Source: a virus. From it: DNA of 55,257 nucleotides. Shown in pieces: positions 1 through 7,287 of the stretch; within the stretch, counting starts at the first letter, position 1, and each line of letters starts with the position of its first letter. The stretch spans positions 1 to 55,257 of the IMG/VR virus record IMGVR_UViG_3300025325_000026. One strand, given 5' to 3'. The translations under genes and the position numbers were made by a program. The notes beneath the pieces are model-generated. The model saw only the letters and a list, made by a program, of their open reading frames with translations. It was not told the origin of the DNA and searched no databases.

Positions 1-52
1 ATCACTTTTTTCCACGGCCGAAATTTTAGACCCCCCTTTAAAAATATTTAAA

Positions 53-81
53 TTACATTATAAAAATTTATTAATTATATT
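53..81 (+). promoter_or_regulatory. Promoter of the leaderless class
   Basis: TTACAT (53-58), 17 bases, then TATATT (76-81); six bases later comes the ATG of the first gene. The same TATATT-N6-ATG geometry recurs before the genes at 35413, 51402 and 52881, so transcription probably starts at or next to the start codon. Confidence 0.55.
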
Positions 82-87
82 TAAAAT

Positions 88-237
88 ATGGAAAAAACGG
101 TATCCATCAAAATGTCTGAAGTCGAACACGCCAAGTTTGTTGCTGCTTGTAAAAAATTTGGAGTATTACGCAATAATTTCGCCAAAAAAGCTATTTTAGA
201 CAAGATAAACGAGTCGGGAGGTAAAGAAATTGAATAA
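88..237 (+). CDS. Small ribbon-helix-helix-like protein (49 aa)
   Basis: A 49-residue protein beginning MEKTVSIKM. A short N-terminal strand (VSIKM) followed by two predicted helices (roughly residues 10-23 and 27-43) is the layout of Arc/MetJ-type DNA-binding proteins. There is no Shine-Dalgarno sequence; the ATG lies six bases after a TATATT -10 box, so the message is probably leaderless. Its 3' end overlaps the next gene by 8 bases, so the two are likely co-translated. A role as transcription regulator is inferred from fold layout only. Confidence 0.55.
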   Translation: MEKTVSIKMSEVEHAKFVAACKKFGVLRNNFAKKAILDKINESGGKEIE

Positions 238-823
238 TTCATTGCCAGAAATCAAAATGGTCCCACTGGATTCAATCCATAAAAACCCGAAGAACCCCCG
301 CATAATCAAGGATGAAAAGTTTAAGAAACTGGTCAACTCTATCATTTTTTTTCCTAAAATGTCATCAAAACGTCAGGTGATATATGACGAAACTGGTATG
401 ATCTTGGGCGGCAATATGCGGTATGAAGCCATGCTTGATATATCCAAAAAAGGCAGATCAAAGATTGAATCTATACTCAAAGAGAAATCGACCGCAACCA
501 AAGATCTGTCCGGTAATATCGATATCCTTGAGCCGCTGTTTCGTGGGATATTTCCTGAAGGATGGGCGATTTGTGCCGACGATTTTACCGAAGATGAAAA
601 ACAGGAATTTGTTATCAAGGATAACATTTCGGGCGGTTCGTGGAATTGGGAAAGCCTTGCAGGTGGTTTTGAATTAAATGATTTGATTGAATGGGGTTTT
701 GATGAATGGGAACTTGGACTCTCTCCAAAACCAGAAGTAGAAGTTCCCGAAGAAAAAAAACCAGACAAGAACACAATAAAGAAATGCATCTGTCCGGAGT
801 GCGGCCATGAATTTGAGCCTTAA
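230..823 (+). CDS. ParB-like N-terminal domain protein
   Basis: 197 residues. The N-terminus (VPLDSIHKNPKNPR, then LILGGNMRYEAM-like residues around 63-70) matches the ParB/Srx fold used by plasmid partition proteins and many phage-encoded ParB-like nucleases. A C-terminal zinc-ribbon half (CICPECG, about residues 187-193) follows an acidic, proline-rich linker. The start is TTG at 230, chosen because GGAGG lies 9 bases upstream. The gene overlaps the next one, a PAPS-reductase-like enzyme, by 17 bases; this pairing is common in phages and suggests one DNA- or nucleotide-modifying unit, whose chemistry is unknown. Confidence 0.75.
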   Translation: MNNSLPEIKMVPLDSIHKNPKNPRIIKDEKFKKLVNSIIFFPKMSSKRQVIYDETGMILGGNMRYEAMLDISKKGRSKIESILKEKSTATKDLSGNIDILEPLFRGIFPEGWAICADDFTEDEKQEFVIKDNISGGSWNWESLAGGFELNDLIEWGFDEWELGLSPKPEVEVPEEKKPDKNTIKKCICPECGHEFEP

Positions 824-1691
824 AGAATGCATGTTCTGCAAGGAAAGAAAACCGATTTCGATGTTTAACAAAAACACCAAAGCGCCGGATGGTCATTGGG
901 CGTGGTGTAAGGTTTGTGAGAAGAGGTCTGGTTTTTACGAGAAGAAAAGAGAGATTGAAAATGATGCTATGCGAATAGTTTCTTTTTCTGGGGGCAAAGA
1001 TTCTACCGCAATGCTTCTAAAGCTTATCGAAGAAAAAAGAAGGGTGGACAAGGTAATATATTTTGACTGTGGTTCTTTTGAATGGCCTCAAATGGCAGAG
1101 CATATAAACCTTGTAGAAAAAAATACTGGTATTAAAATACAAAGAGTTAAGCATAAGGTAGATTTTTATGATATGGCCAAAACATTGCAGCCAAACAACA
1201 AAGAAATTAATGGGTGGCCAACACCGATGATGCGTTGGTGTACGCTGCTTAAATTATTAACAATCAGGCAGGCGTTAAGAGAATACAGGCCATATATTTT
1301 TTATTTTGGGTTTGCAGTTGATGAACCAAAACGAGTAATTAAGGCAGCACAAAAGGGATTCCATGTAACGCACGATCATTTCCAGTCAAACGAATACCCG
1401 CTGGTTGAATGGGGCATGACTGAAAAGGATTGCCTAAAATACTGTTTTGACCGAGGTTATAGATGGTCAGGACTATACGATCATTTTAGTCGGGTGTCGT
1501 GCTGGTGTTGTCCACTTCAAAATCAAACAGACCTTGCAAAACTTTGTAAATATTATCCTGATATGTGGAAAAAATTAAAAGCATGGAATGAAGAAATGCC
1601 AAAACCGTACAAAAACGATCCTGGCATTTTTGATAAAATGGAAAGAAGGGTTTATTTTCCTGCGGTTTCTTCGGAAGGTGGAAAACCTTGA
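807..1691 (+). CDS. PAPS-reductase/DndC-like PP-loop enzyme
   Basis: 294 residues. An N-terminal zinc-finger-like stretch (CMFCKERK ... WCKVCEK, residues 7-35) precedes a PP-loop (FSGGKDSTAML, about residue 57), the nucleotide-binding motif of PAPS reductases, DndC and ATP pyrophosphatases. Later Cys pairs (CTLLK; SCWCCPLQ) are typical of the family. These enzymes adenylate or sulfur-activate substrates; phage copies near ParB-like genes are widespread and functionally unresolved. A second, diverged PP-loop enzyme is encoded at 52881. Its 3' end converges with a reverse-strand HTH gene, overlapping it by 40 bases. Confidence 0.8.
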   Translation: MNLSLKECMFCKERKPISMFNKNTKAPDGHWAWCKVCEKRSGFYEKKREIENDAMRIVSFSGGKDSTAMLLKLIEEKRRVDKVIYFDCGSFEWPQMAEHINLVEKNTGIKIQRVKHKVDFYDMAKTLQPNNKEINGWPTPMMRWCTLLKLLTIRQALREYRPYIFYFGFAVDEPKRVIKAAQKGFHVTHDHFQSNEYPLVEWGMTEKDCLKYCFDRGYRWSGLYDHFSRVSCWCCPLQNQTDLAKLCKYYPDMWKKLKAWNEEMPKPYKNDPGIFDKMERRVYFPAVSSEGGKP

Positions 1692-1816
1692 GGAAAGTAT
1701 TTTTTGCGCATGTGAATAACAGCCTGTTTCGACACACCACAAGCCGTGGCAATTTCTTTTATGCCCCAACCTTTTTTTTTTGCTGTTATGAAATGTTCTC
1801 TTGTTACCTTGGCCAT
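1652..1816 (-). CDS. Small HTH protein on the reverse strand
   Basis: 54 residues beginning MAKVTREHF. A helix-turn-helix is visible (GIKEIATACGVSKQAVIHM, residues 17-35), like the Trp-repressor/Xre-type 'IAxACGVSxQAV' pattern. AGGAGG at 1823-1828 sits 6 bases before the ATG, which fixes the start. It runs against its neighbours and overlaps the end of the PP-loop gene. It is probably a small regulator of this end of the genome. Its promoter should lie in 1830-2010. Confidence 0.7.
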   Translation of the reverse strand: MAKVTREHFITAKKKGWGIKEIATACGVSKQAVIHMRKKYFPQGFPPSEETAGK

Positions 1817-2010
1817 ACAAAACCTCCTGTTAAAGAAATTAAACTGATACTGTTGAAAGAGACACCTCAAAACCCCCCAGTGCGGAGAGTTTTGAAAAGT
1901 CGATCTGACACCGCAGTTTTCGACACGAAACCGATGACCCCTAACATGATTTCCAAGTTTGTGGACTTGCTCAAGCCTATTTGTCTTTACCTAATCCGGT
2001 TTGAGATACA

Positions 2011-2087
2011 AATAAAAAAGCCCGTATTTAATCAGACTTTCCCTTCCCCCCCTACCACGAAAGGGAATGGTGCGATTAAATACGGGC
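2011..2087 (-). terminator. Long hairpin with U-run on the reverse strand
   Basis: A perfect 14-bp inverted repeat (2020-2033 with 2074-2087) encloses a second perfect 7-bp stem (2039-2045 with 2061-2067). Read on the - strand it ends in TTTTTT, so it looks like a rho-independent terminator for leftward transcription. The rest of the 425-bp gap 1817-2241 holds no convincing gene. Confidence 0.6.
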
Positions 2088-2203
2088 ATAATAGTCGTGC
2101 GCGTATTGTGAGATGTGGTAGGATACTTAAAAAGAACTAAGAAAAAATTATAATTAAATATAGCTATAAACCATTAAAAAATCAACCTGTTTTTAATAAA
2201 AAT

Positions 2204-2226
2204 ATGTATTTTGAGTTAGAATACAT
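2204..2226. promoter_or_regulatory. Palindromic operator-like site before the terminase
   Basis: ATGTATT and AATACAT form a perfect 7-bp dyad with a 9-base centre, 16 bases before the small terminase start. It could be an operator for one of the HTH proteins encoded nearby. The binding partner is unknown. Confidence 0.3.
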
Positions 2227-2241
2227 CGCGGAATTGATGAT

Positions 2242-2760
2242 ATGACCGCAGGCCGAAAACGAAAACCGACACAATTCCACGTCATAAACGGCACAGACCG
2301 CCCCTGCCGCCGCAACGAAAATGAACCTATACCAGAAATAGATAGTGAAATACCACTACCACCAGCGCATTTGACGGATCACGCAAAAGTCGAATGGTTG
2401 AGAATGTCGAAAGTTTTATATAATAACGGATTGTTGACACAATTAGACTACGCAGAATTTGAAATCTATTGTCAGGCATGGGGTGTTCTCAGAGAAGCCG
2501 ACGAACTAATGAAGAAAACGTTTATATCTATGAAAACTTCCGATGGAACCAGCATTAAAACCGGCCTTATAATGGTAACGAAAAACGGCAATGTGATAAA
2601 TTCTCCATTTCTAAATATAGCGAATACGGCGAGAAGGGATTGTCATAAATTTTTAAGCGAGTTTGGGATGACGCCATCAAGCAGAACAAAAACTAAAGAT
2701 GTAAATTCACAGCGTAAACAAAATAAATTTTACAACAACGTAAATGTTCAGGCTTGTTGA
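2242..2760 (+). CDS. terS: Phage terminase small subunit, P27 family
   Basis: 172 residues. The opening GRKRKPTQFHVINGT and the following proline-rich stretch (PLPPAHLTDHAKVEW) are typical of P27-family small terminases. The central region (residues 55-95) is the helical DNA-recognition part, and the C-terminus (NTARRDCHKFLSEFGMTPSSR) is the usual family ending. It selects the packaging site and recruits the large subunit. The stop codon overlaps the large-subunit start (TGATG), indicating coupled translation. Confidence 0.85.
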   Translation: MTAGRKRKPTQFHVINGTDRPCRRNENEPIPEIDSEIPLPPAHLTDHAKVEWLRMSKVLYNNGLLTQLDYAEFEIYCQAWGVLREADELMKKTFISMKTSDGTSIKTGLIMVTKNGNVINSPFLNIANTARRDCHKFLSEFGMTPSSRTKTKDVNSQRKQNKFYNNVNVQAC

Positions 2761-4496
2761 TGAAAGATTACGCATCCATAGCTATAGAATACGCTAAAGC
2801 TGCCATTGCCGATAAAAAAAATAAGCGGCATGGCCGATGGATACGATTAGCGGCACAGCGGTTCATTGATGACCTAAAGAGATCGAAAGCGAAAGAATGT
2901 AACTTTAAGTTTGATAAATGGAACGGCGATAATACCTGTGATTTTATAGAAAAACTGCCACACGTTGAGGGTAAATGGGATTCTCCAACAATCATACTTA
3001 TCCCGGCACAGTGTTTTTTTATTGTTCAACTATTCGGATTCCGTGATAAAAAGACAGGTTATAGGCGTTTTACTTCTGCATTGTTTGCAACAGCAAGAAA
3101 AAGTGCCAAATCAACTATTTCAGCGGCAATAATGCTTTATTGTAAATGCTGCGAAGAAGAGCCAGGGGCGCAACTATTGAGCGCGGCAACTACCTTTCCA
3201 CAGGCTGCAATAATATTTACAATAGCAAAAAAGATGGTGGAAAAAACCCCTGATTTAAGAGAGGCATTCGGGCTTGAAGTATGGTCAAAGGCGATTACAA
3301 GGATTGAAACAGGAAGTAGCTTTAAGCCGATCCATGCAAAGGCAAGCACTCAAGACGGGCTTAACCCTTCCCATACCGCGCTTGATGAAATCCACGCCCA
3401 CAAAACGGCAGACCTATTAAACGTATTGACATCGGCGGCAGGAGCGCGGTCTAATCCGCTGTGGCTTTATACCACCACAGAGGGATACACTTCGCCGGGA
3501 CCGTGGGGGGAACTGCGCGATTTCGCAAAAAAATTACTTCTTGGCGTTTTCGGTAATGACGCCGATCATTTTCTCGCTTTGTTCTGGGCTGTTGACGATG
3601 AAGACAAGTCGGCCGGAATAAAAGCCGATGACGACTTCGATGAATCCGTATGGGTAAAAGCCAATCCGTTGATTGAATCGAATCCTAATCTTCTGACGGC
3701 GATACGTAAAGAAGCGATCGAAGCAAAGCAGATGCCGTCAAAGCTTGCAGAATTTAAGATTAAAAGACTTAACCGTCAAGCTTCTACCGCTGGAGGATGG
3801 ATTGATCTTATCAAATGGCGGGCCTGTTCGTCAGAAATTGACCTTGAGTTTCTAAAGGGTTATCCATGTTATGGTGGTCTCGATTTGGCAAGTACAATGG
3901 ATTTAGCGGCATTCAGGCTACTATGGGATGTGGAGGGGATGTATTATACTCACGGCTGGCGCTGGTGTCCTGAAGATGCAATAAAGTACCGCACCGAGCG
4001 CGGGACCGTTCCGTATGCTGCATGGGTAAACACTGGATTGATCAAGCGGACAGAAGGGAACGTAATTGATTACGAAGTAGTAGAAAACGACATAAAAGAA
4101 CTTGATTCGAGGTTTAAAATACAGAAAATAGCCTTCGATACGTGGAATGCGGCAGGGACGGCAAATAATTTAACAAAGAGCGGAATGAAATTGGTAGAGT
4201 TCATCCAAGGCACGAAAAGCTTTCACCCGGCGATGAAAAAACTTGAAGAGCTATACGTATCTGGTAAGATAAAGCACGGCGGCGACCCGGTATTAAATTG
4301 GTGCGCGTCGAACATCGTTGCCCGTAGAGATGTAAATCTTAATATGGCACCCGATCGAAAAAAATCTGTAGATAAAATAGATGATATGGTTGCACTGCTT
4401 ATGGCTATAGGAATTACAATTGAAAATCAAGATCCTGTAAAATCAGTTTATGAGGAAATGGAATACAATGAGATTGTCAATAGGATGTCTTTGTAA
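2760..4496 (+). CDS. terL: Phage terminase large subunit
   Basis: 578 residues from the ATG at 2760, which overlaps the small-subunit stop by one base. The N-terminal ATPase shows a deviant Walker A (TARKSAKST, about residues 110-118), as in HK97-type terminases, and Walker B (ALDEIHAH, about 207-214). The C-terminal RNase-H-like nuclease shows metal-binding aspartates in GGLDLAST (about 372) and DKIDDMVAL near the end. It translocates DNA into the prohead and cuts the concatemer. Length and order match Terminase_1 proteins. Confidence 0.93.
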   Translation: MKDYASIAIEYAKAAIADKKNKRHGRWIRLAAQRFIDDLKRSKAKECNFKFDKWNGDNTCDFIEKLPHVEGKWDSPTIILIPAQCFFIVQLFGFRDKKTGYRRFTSALFATARKSAKSTISAAIMLYCKCCEEEPGAQLLSAATTFPQAAIIFTIAKKMVEKTPDLREAFGLEVWSKAITRIETGSSFKPIHAKASTQDGLNPSHTALDEIHAHKTADLLNVLTSAAGARSNPLWLYTTTEGYTSPGPWGELRDFAKKLLLGVFGNDADHFLALFWAVDDEDKSAGIKADDDFDESVWVKANPLIESNPNLLTAIRKEAIEAKQMPSKLAEFKIKRLNRQASTAGGWIDLIKWRACSSEIDLEFLKGYPCYGGLDLASTMDLAAFRLLWDVEGMYYTHGWRWCPEDAIKYRTERGTVPYAAWVNTGLIKRTEGNVIDYEVVENDIKELDSRFKIQKIAFDTWNAAGTANNLTKSGMKLVEFIQGTKSFHPAMKKLEELYVSGKIKHGGDPVLNWCASNIVARRDVNLNMAPDRKKSVDKIDDMVALLMAIGITIENQDPVKSVYEEMEYNEIVNRMSL

Positions 4497-4513
4497 TAAA
4501 AACAGGAGGAATA

Positions 4514-4792
4514 ATGTCACGACCAAAAGGTAGTAAAAATAAGTCTGATGAAGTTATTACAGAATACGGAAAAGACGAAATAGAACAGGATATGCAACCT
4601 GATACTCAGACAATAGAACCAGAGCCGGAAGAGGACAAGTGGATTTCTCAATTCGAAGCGGCAGAACACTTTAGAACGTCAGAGTCAACGATAAAAATGT
4701 GGATTGATCACGGCCATTTAGAGGAACGAAACGGACGTATCCCGATGAGGTCGATTACAATGTGTAAATTTAATTCGAGGCGGGTGGTATGA
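4514..4792 (+). CDS. Excisionase/MerR-like HTH protein A
   Basis: 92 residues with an acidic N-terminal linker (residues 10-42) and a C-terminal winged-helix-like HTH: ISQFEAAEHFRTSESTIKMWIDHGHL. GGAGG sits 9 bases before the ATG. It is a paralogue of the next gene (shared W-I-x-H-G-H-L and a basic -CxF- ending), so the pair arose by tandem duplication. Excisionase-type DNA binding is inferred; no recombinase is seen nearby. Confidence 0.65.
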   Translation: MSRPKGSKNKSDEVITEYGKDEIEQDMQPDTQTIEPEPEEDKWISQFEAAEHFRTSESTIKMWIDHGHLEERNGRIPMRSITMCKFNSRRVV

Positions 4793-4992
4793 TTGACGAA
4801 AAAGACGACTCGTCTTTGCCTAAAAAAAGCTTATTTAATGTTTGCGAAGTGGCGGAATATTTCGGGGTTACTGATAGAACCGTAAGGTTGTGGATTGAAC
4901 ACGGGCACTTAACGAGTGAAAAAATAGTAGGATCGGTTCGGGTTTCTCGGGAGTCTATTATTCAGTGTCGGTTTAGGGAGGGTAAAAATTAA
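4789..4992 (+). CDS. Excisionase/MerR-like HTH protein B
   Basis: 67 residues with the HTH VCEVAEYFGVTDRTVRLWIEHGHL, the same architecture as the preceding gene without its acidic linker. The start ATG overlaps the upstream TGA (ATGA), so translation is coupled. The two proteins may act as a pair on adjacent half-sites. Their position just before the CRISPR locus makes them candidate regulators of it, which is inference. Confidence 0.65.
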   Translation: MIDEKDDSSLPKKSLFNVCEVAEYFGVTDRTVRLWIEHGHLTSEKIVGSVRVSRESIIQCRFREGKN

Positions 4993-4993
4993 A

Positions 4994-5188
4994 ATGAGCA
5001 TAAAAAGATTAACGACATTAAGGTATAACAAAGAATTGCATCGCAAAATAAAGAAATTTGGTAAAGCAGGACTGAATTACGTTGAGTCAATTCTTGCCTC
5101 ATACTGTGTCATGAAAATTATATATGGGAATGTTGATTTGAATAAGAGATATCCGCACGGCGAAGCGCCGATAGGTTTATTGCATTAA
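4994..5188 (+). CDS. Hypothetical basic protein (64 aa)
   Basis: 64 residues, basic in the first half (SIKRLTTLRYNKELHRKIKKFG), with no recognised domain. It follows the HTH pair after one base and ends 112 bases before the Cas12-like gene. The spacing suggests it is the last gene of the terminase/HTH transcript. Function unknown. Confidence 0.5.
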   Translation: MSIKRLTTLRYNKELHRKIKKFGKAGLNYVESILASYCVMKIIYGNVDLNKRYPHGEAPIGLLH

Positions 5189-5242
5189 TACTATCTGAAA
5201 TATACCAATTTTCGACTAATTTTCATAATTTCAACAAAAACA

Positions 5243-5271
5243 TACCATTTTATTATTTTTTTTATTATATT
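5243..5271 (+). promoter_or_regulatory. Candidate promoter of the Cas12-like gene
   Basis: TACCAT (5243-5248), 17 bases, TATATT (5266-5271), in a very AT-rich 112-bp gap. The -10 box matches the phage promoter class seen at 76, 35401, 51390 and 51653. It would give a short leader carrying AAAGAGG before the ATG at 5301. Confidence 0.4.
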
Positions 5272-5300
5272 TATTAATATTGGTTATTAAAGAGGAAAAT

Positions 5301-6419
5301 ATGATAAGAAATTTAAAAATTGAATGCTTTGTTAGGGACAATGATCTTCATGCAAAAATAAGGGCGTCGGTACGGCTGTACCGGGCTTGTCTTCGAGCGG
5401 CGTTTTCGTATTGCGCATTGGCCGAGACTGCCGGGGCTGAAATTGTAGCAGAAAATGGCAATGTCACTGTTAAGCCAAATGATGAAAAGGCGCGAGAAAT
5501 ATTATCGGCCTGTGTCGGACATTCTGGGAAAATAAAGTATTACGAAATGTACCATTGGATGAAAGAGCTTTATCCATCCCTCATATCAAATTGCTATTCC
5601 AAAATACAGTATATCATCGGCAAAATGATGACCATGAAGGATCAGGATATAAAGAAGTGCCAGAAAAAATTTCTTATCGTTAATGGCAAAAGGGCTTTCG
5701 CGCAATTCAACCGCTCTGGAATTCCCATTAAGAGCGGCATGGCAAAAATAGACGGGCACTTGTTAAAATGCCGGTGGGATAAAGATATCGGAGAAGTAGA
5801 GTTCACGACGAATAAGATGGACTCGTCAACCTATTACGCTTTTTCTTCTCTCCGGGAAGGCTGGGAAGGTTGGAGTATAAAAGATTCGTACCTGTCTTTC
5901 GATGAGGATAAAAATAAGATCGTAGTCATCCTGTCATACGAAAGACCGGATACTCCGACAAATATTGAGCCTGAAAAAGTAATGCATGTTGAATTCACCG
6001 ACGACAAAGAGATGTTTATCACTTGTTATACTGATGATAAATGGTCTGCAAGGCCGTTTTCGGCAGCCGGTATAATTGGATATCTTGAAGAGATGGAGCA
6101 AATTTATAGCCGTTACTGGTCTGAATTCAAAAGTTATGAACGCAGGGAACGGAAACAGCGTAACCATGTCAAAGAAAAACTTAACAGGTATACTGAACGC
6201 CGGGCTAATGCAGAGAAGAACAACAATCATTTATGGAGCAAGAGGATAGTTGATTTTGCGCGGCAGCAATGCGCCGGTAAGCTCGTTGTTGTTAATCTTC
6301 CAGAAAAAACCTTATTTGATTTGCCTTATGGATGGTTCGATTTTAAAACAAAGCTTGATTACAAGATGAAGGAAATCGGCGGTACGGTAAGTTTCGTAAC
6401 TGTCGATAAAGACAAATAG
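5301..6419 (+). CDS. Cas12/TnpB-like protein, RuvC-substituted and C-terminally truncated
   Basis: 372 residues from the ATG at 5301 (AAAGAGG upstream). The N-terminal part (RLYRACLRAAFSYCALAE, then AGAEI, residues 25-48) and the central beta-rich part resemble the recognition and wedge regions of compact type V effectors. The C-terminal third has the TnpB/Cas12 order: RuvC-I-like strand (HVEFTDD, 229-235), a long basic helix (276-310), the bridge-like SKRIVDFARQQ, RuvC-II-like LVVVNLP (329-334), then WFDFKTKLDYKMKEIGGTV. Known active members have Asp in RuvC-I and Glu in RuvC-II; here Glu231 and Val331 stand there. RuvC-III and the zinc finger are absent. I infer a guide-RNA-directed DNA binder without nuclease activity. 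A tracr-like RNA and a CRISPR array follow within 900 bp. Alternative: a decaying TnpB relic. Confidence 0.72.
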   Translation: MIRNLKIECFVRDNDLHAKIRASVRLYRACLRAAFSYCALAETAGAEIVAENGNVTVKPNDEKAREILSACVGHSGKIKYYEMYHWMKELYPSLISNCYSKIQYIIGKMMTMKDQDIKKCQKKFLIVNGKRAFAQFNRSGIPIKSGMAKIDGHLLKCRWDKDIGEVEFTTNKMDSSTYYAFSSLREGWEGWSIKDSYLSFDEDKNKIVVILSYERPDTPTNIEPEKVMHVEFTDDKEMFITCYTDDKWSARPFSAAGIIGYLEEMEQIYSRYWSEFKSYERRERKQRNHVKEKLNRYTERRANAEKNNNHLWSKRIVDFARQQCAGKLVVVNLPEKTLFDLPYGWFDFKTKLDYKMKEIGGTVSFVTVDKDK

Positions 6420-6420
6420 G

Positions 6421-6582
6421 ATGGGGCATGGGACACCAAAAACAGCGGCTACCGTTTGTCGCACATGTTGGAAAGCTTAACATAATGTACTGTTTTGTAC
6501 ACCACTACGCAATATATTGGTGTCTCACCCGTGCGCGTGTGGAAACGGGTGGAGGGAAATAATAATAAATGACAAGATGTAG
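6421..6582 (+). pseudogene. Remnant of the RuvC zinc-finger end of the Cas12-like gene
   Basis: In the +1 frame directly after the Cas12-like stop, an ATG opens GTPKTAATVCRTCWKA before TAA (6478-6480). The T-x-K-T...CxxC pattern is what follows the last RuvC helix in TnpB and Cas12 proteins. Beyond the stop, the same frame gives a second half-knuckle, PCACGNGW. I read this as the eroded C-terminus removed by a single-base frameshift at about 6417. The match is short, so chance similarity is possible. Confidence 0.4.
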
Positions 6583-6793
6583 CAATTGTCAAAAACCATT
6601 TAAGCCGGTAAACGCAAGAAATAAGTATTGCAGCCGTTGCCGGAAGAATGGGTGTCGTGGAATACGGTTCTATCACTCAAAACAGGGTGACGGAATAAAT
6701 ATAGGTATTAAGGCCTCGTGCCTAAAAAAACGTTCAACACTTTTACGAAAGGCGGTTCAAAATGGAACTGAAGAAACTAGAACAGCACAGTGA
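6569..6793 (+). CDS. Small zinc-ribbon protein of the CRISPR locus
   Basis: 74 residues. MTRCSNCQKPFKPVNAR followed by YCSRCRKNGC gives two CxxC knuckles 13 residues apart, a treble-clef/zinc-ribbon pattern common in phage DNA-binding peptides. GGAGGG lies 12 bases before the ATG. It sits between the Cas12-like gene and the tracr-like RNA. It is in a different frame and order from the missing Cas12 zinc finger, so it is not simply the detached domain, although it could supply a similar function. Confidence 0.55.
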   Translation: MTRCSNCQKPFKPVNARNKYCSRCRKNGCRGIRFYHSKQGDGINIGIKASCLKKRSTLLRKAVQNGTEETRTAQ

Positions 6794-6962
6794 CAATTCG
6801 CTCGAAAGACTTGACAAGGCAGCAGATGAGCACTTTGACGGAAAACGCGAAGATAAATCAGCGATGGTTCAGGCAGGCTTGTCGAATGCAACGGCGCGTC
6901 AGATCGGAGCGAACCTGAACATAAGAAAAACAAAGATTCGTGAAGCTCTTGCAGTAGCATAA
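6762..6962 (+). CDS. Small hypothetical protein with HTH-like C-terminus
   Basis: 66 residues; ATG at 6762 with AAAGGCGG upstream, overlapping the zinc-ribbon gene by 32 bases. Charged N-terminal half, then SAMVQAGLSNATARQIGANLNI, which has the spacing of a helix-turn-helix. It is the last gene before the tracr-like RNA. Regulation of the CRISPR locus is possible but unproven. Confidence 0.5.
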   Translation: MELKKLEQHSDNSLERLDKAADEHFDGKREDKSAMVQAGLSNATARQIGANLNIRKTKIREALAVA

Positions 6963-7030
6963 TTATGGAGATGGTCGCCACATATACGAAAACAGGGGGA
7001 TCACAACTCCCACGACGTAGTATTTTTACG

Positions 7031-7165
7031 TCAACCGACTGTTCTGTCGGCCCATACCCGCACTATATGAGTGTATGCGGCGGCTCTCCTTTTTTATCGT
7101 ATTTAGTGCGCGAACCTTCGGCGAACATAAAAAGCCGGACTGTTCGCGCAGGGATGAAACATAAT
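7031..7165 (+). ncRNA. Putative tracrRNA with a split anti-repeat
   Basis: No convincing gene occupies 6963-7287. The segment contains three strong hairpins: 7035-7050 (5 bp), 7058-7080 (9 bp, one bulge) and 7107-7150 (outer 9 bp perfect, inner 6 bp). Two pieces are complementary to the CRISPR repeat: CCATACCCGC (7052-7061) pairs perfectly with repeat bases 15-24, and GGGATGAAAC (7151-7160) pairs with bases 1-10 (one G-U). Their order is right for one antiparallel duplex, with the 7107-7150 hairpin looped out between. If that hairpin opens, pairing extends through 7141-7160 to repeat bases 1-21 with one bulge. Such anti-repeats define tracrRNAs of type II and several type V systems. No clear promoter was seen. 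Confidence 0.7.
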
Positions 7166-7287
7166 GATTTTAAGCACCTTACAACTACAGAGCGCATTAA
7201 ATGTAAACTTTATGAGGTTAAAAATGAGTGTGTTCGCGCAATTGGTGGTTTAACGAGCTGTTTTTTTAATTGGTTGCAATCGATACT

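Noticed and set aside
1688-2140. 150-residue forward frame over the HTH gene and hairpin
   Set aside because: Low-complexity translation of the reverse-strand gene and terminator; no ribosome site.
6527-6546. Third repeat-like segment right after the Cas12-like gene
   Set aside because: It matches the reverse complement of the repeat at only 15 of 20 bases and overlaps the zinc-finger remnant; kept out of the tracrRNA call.
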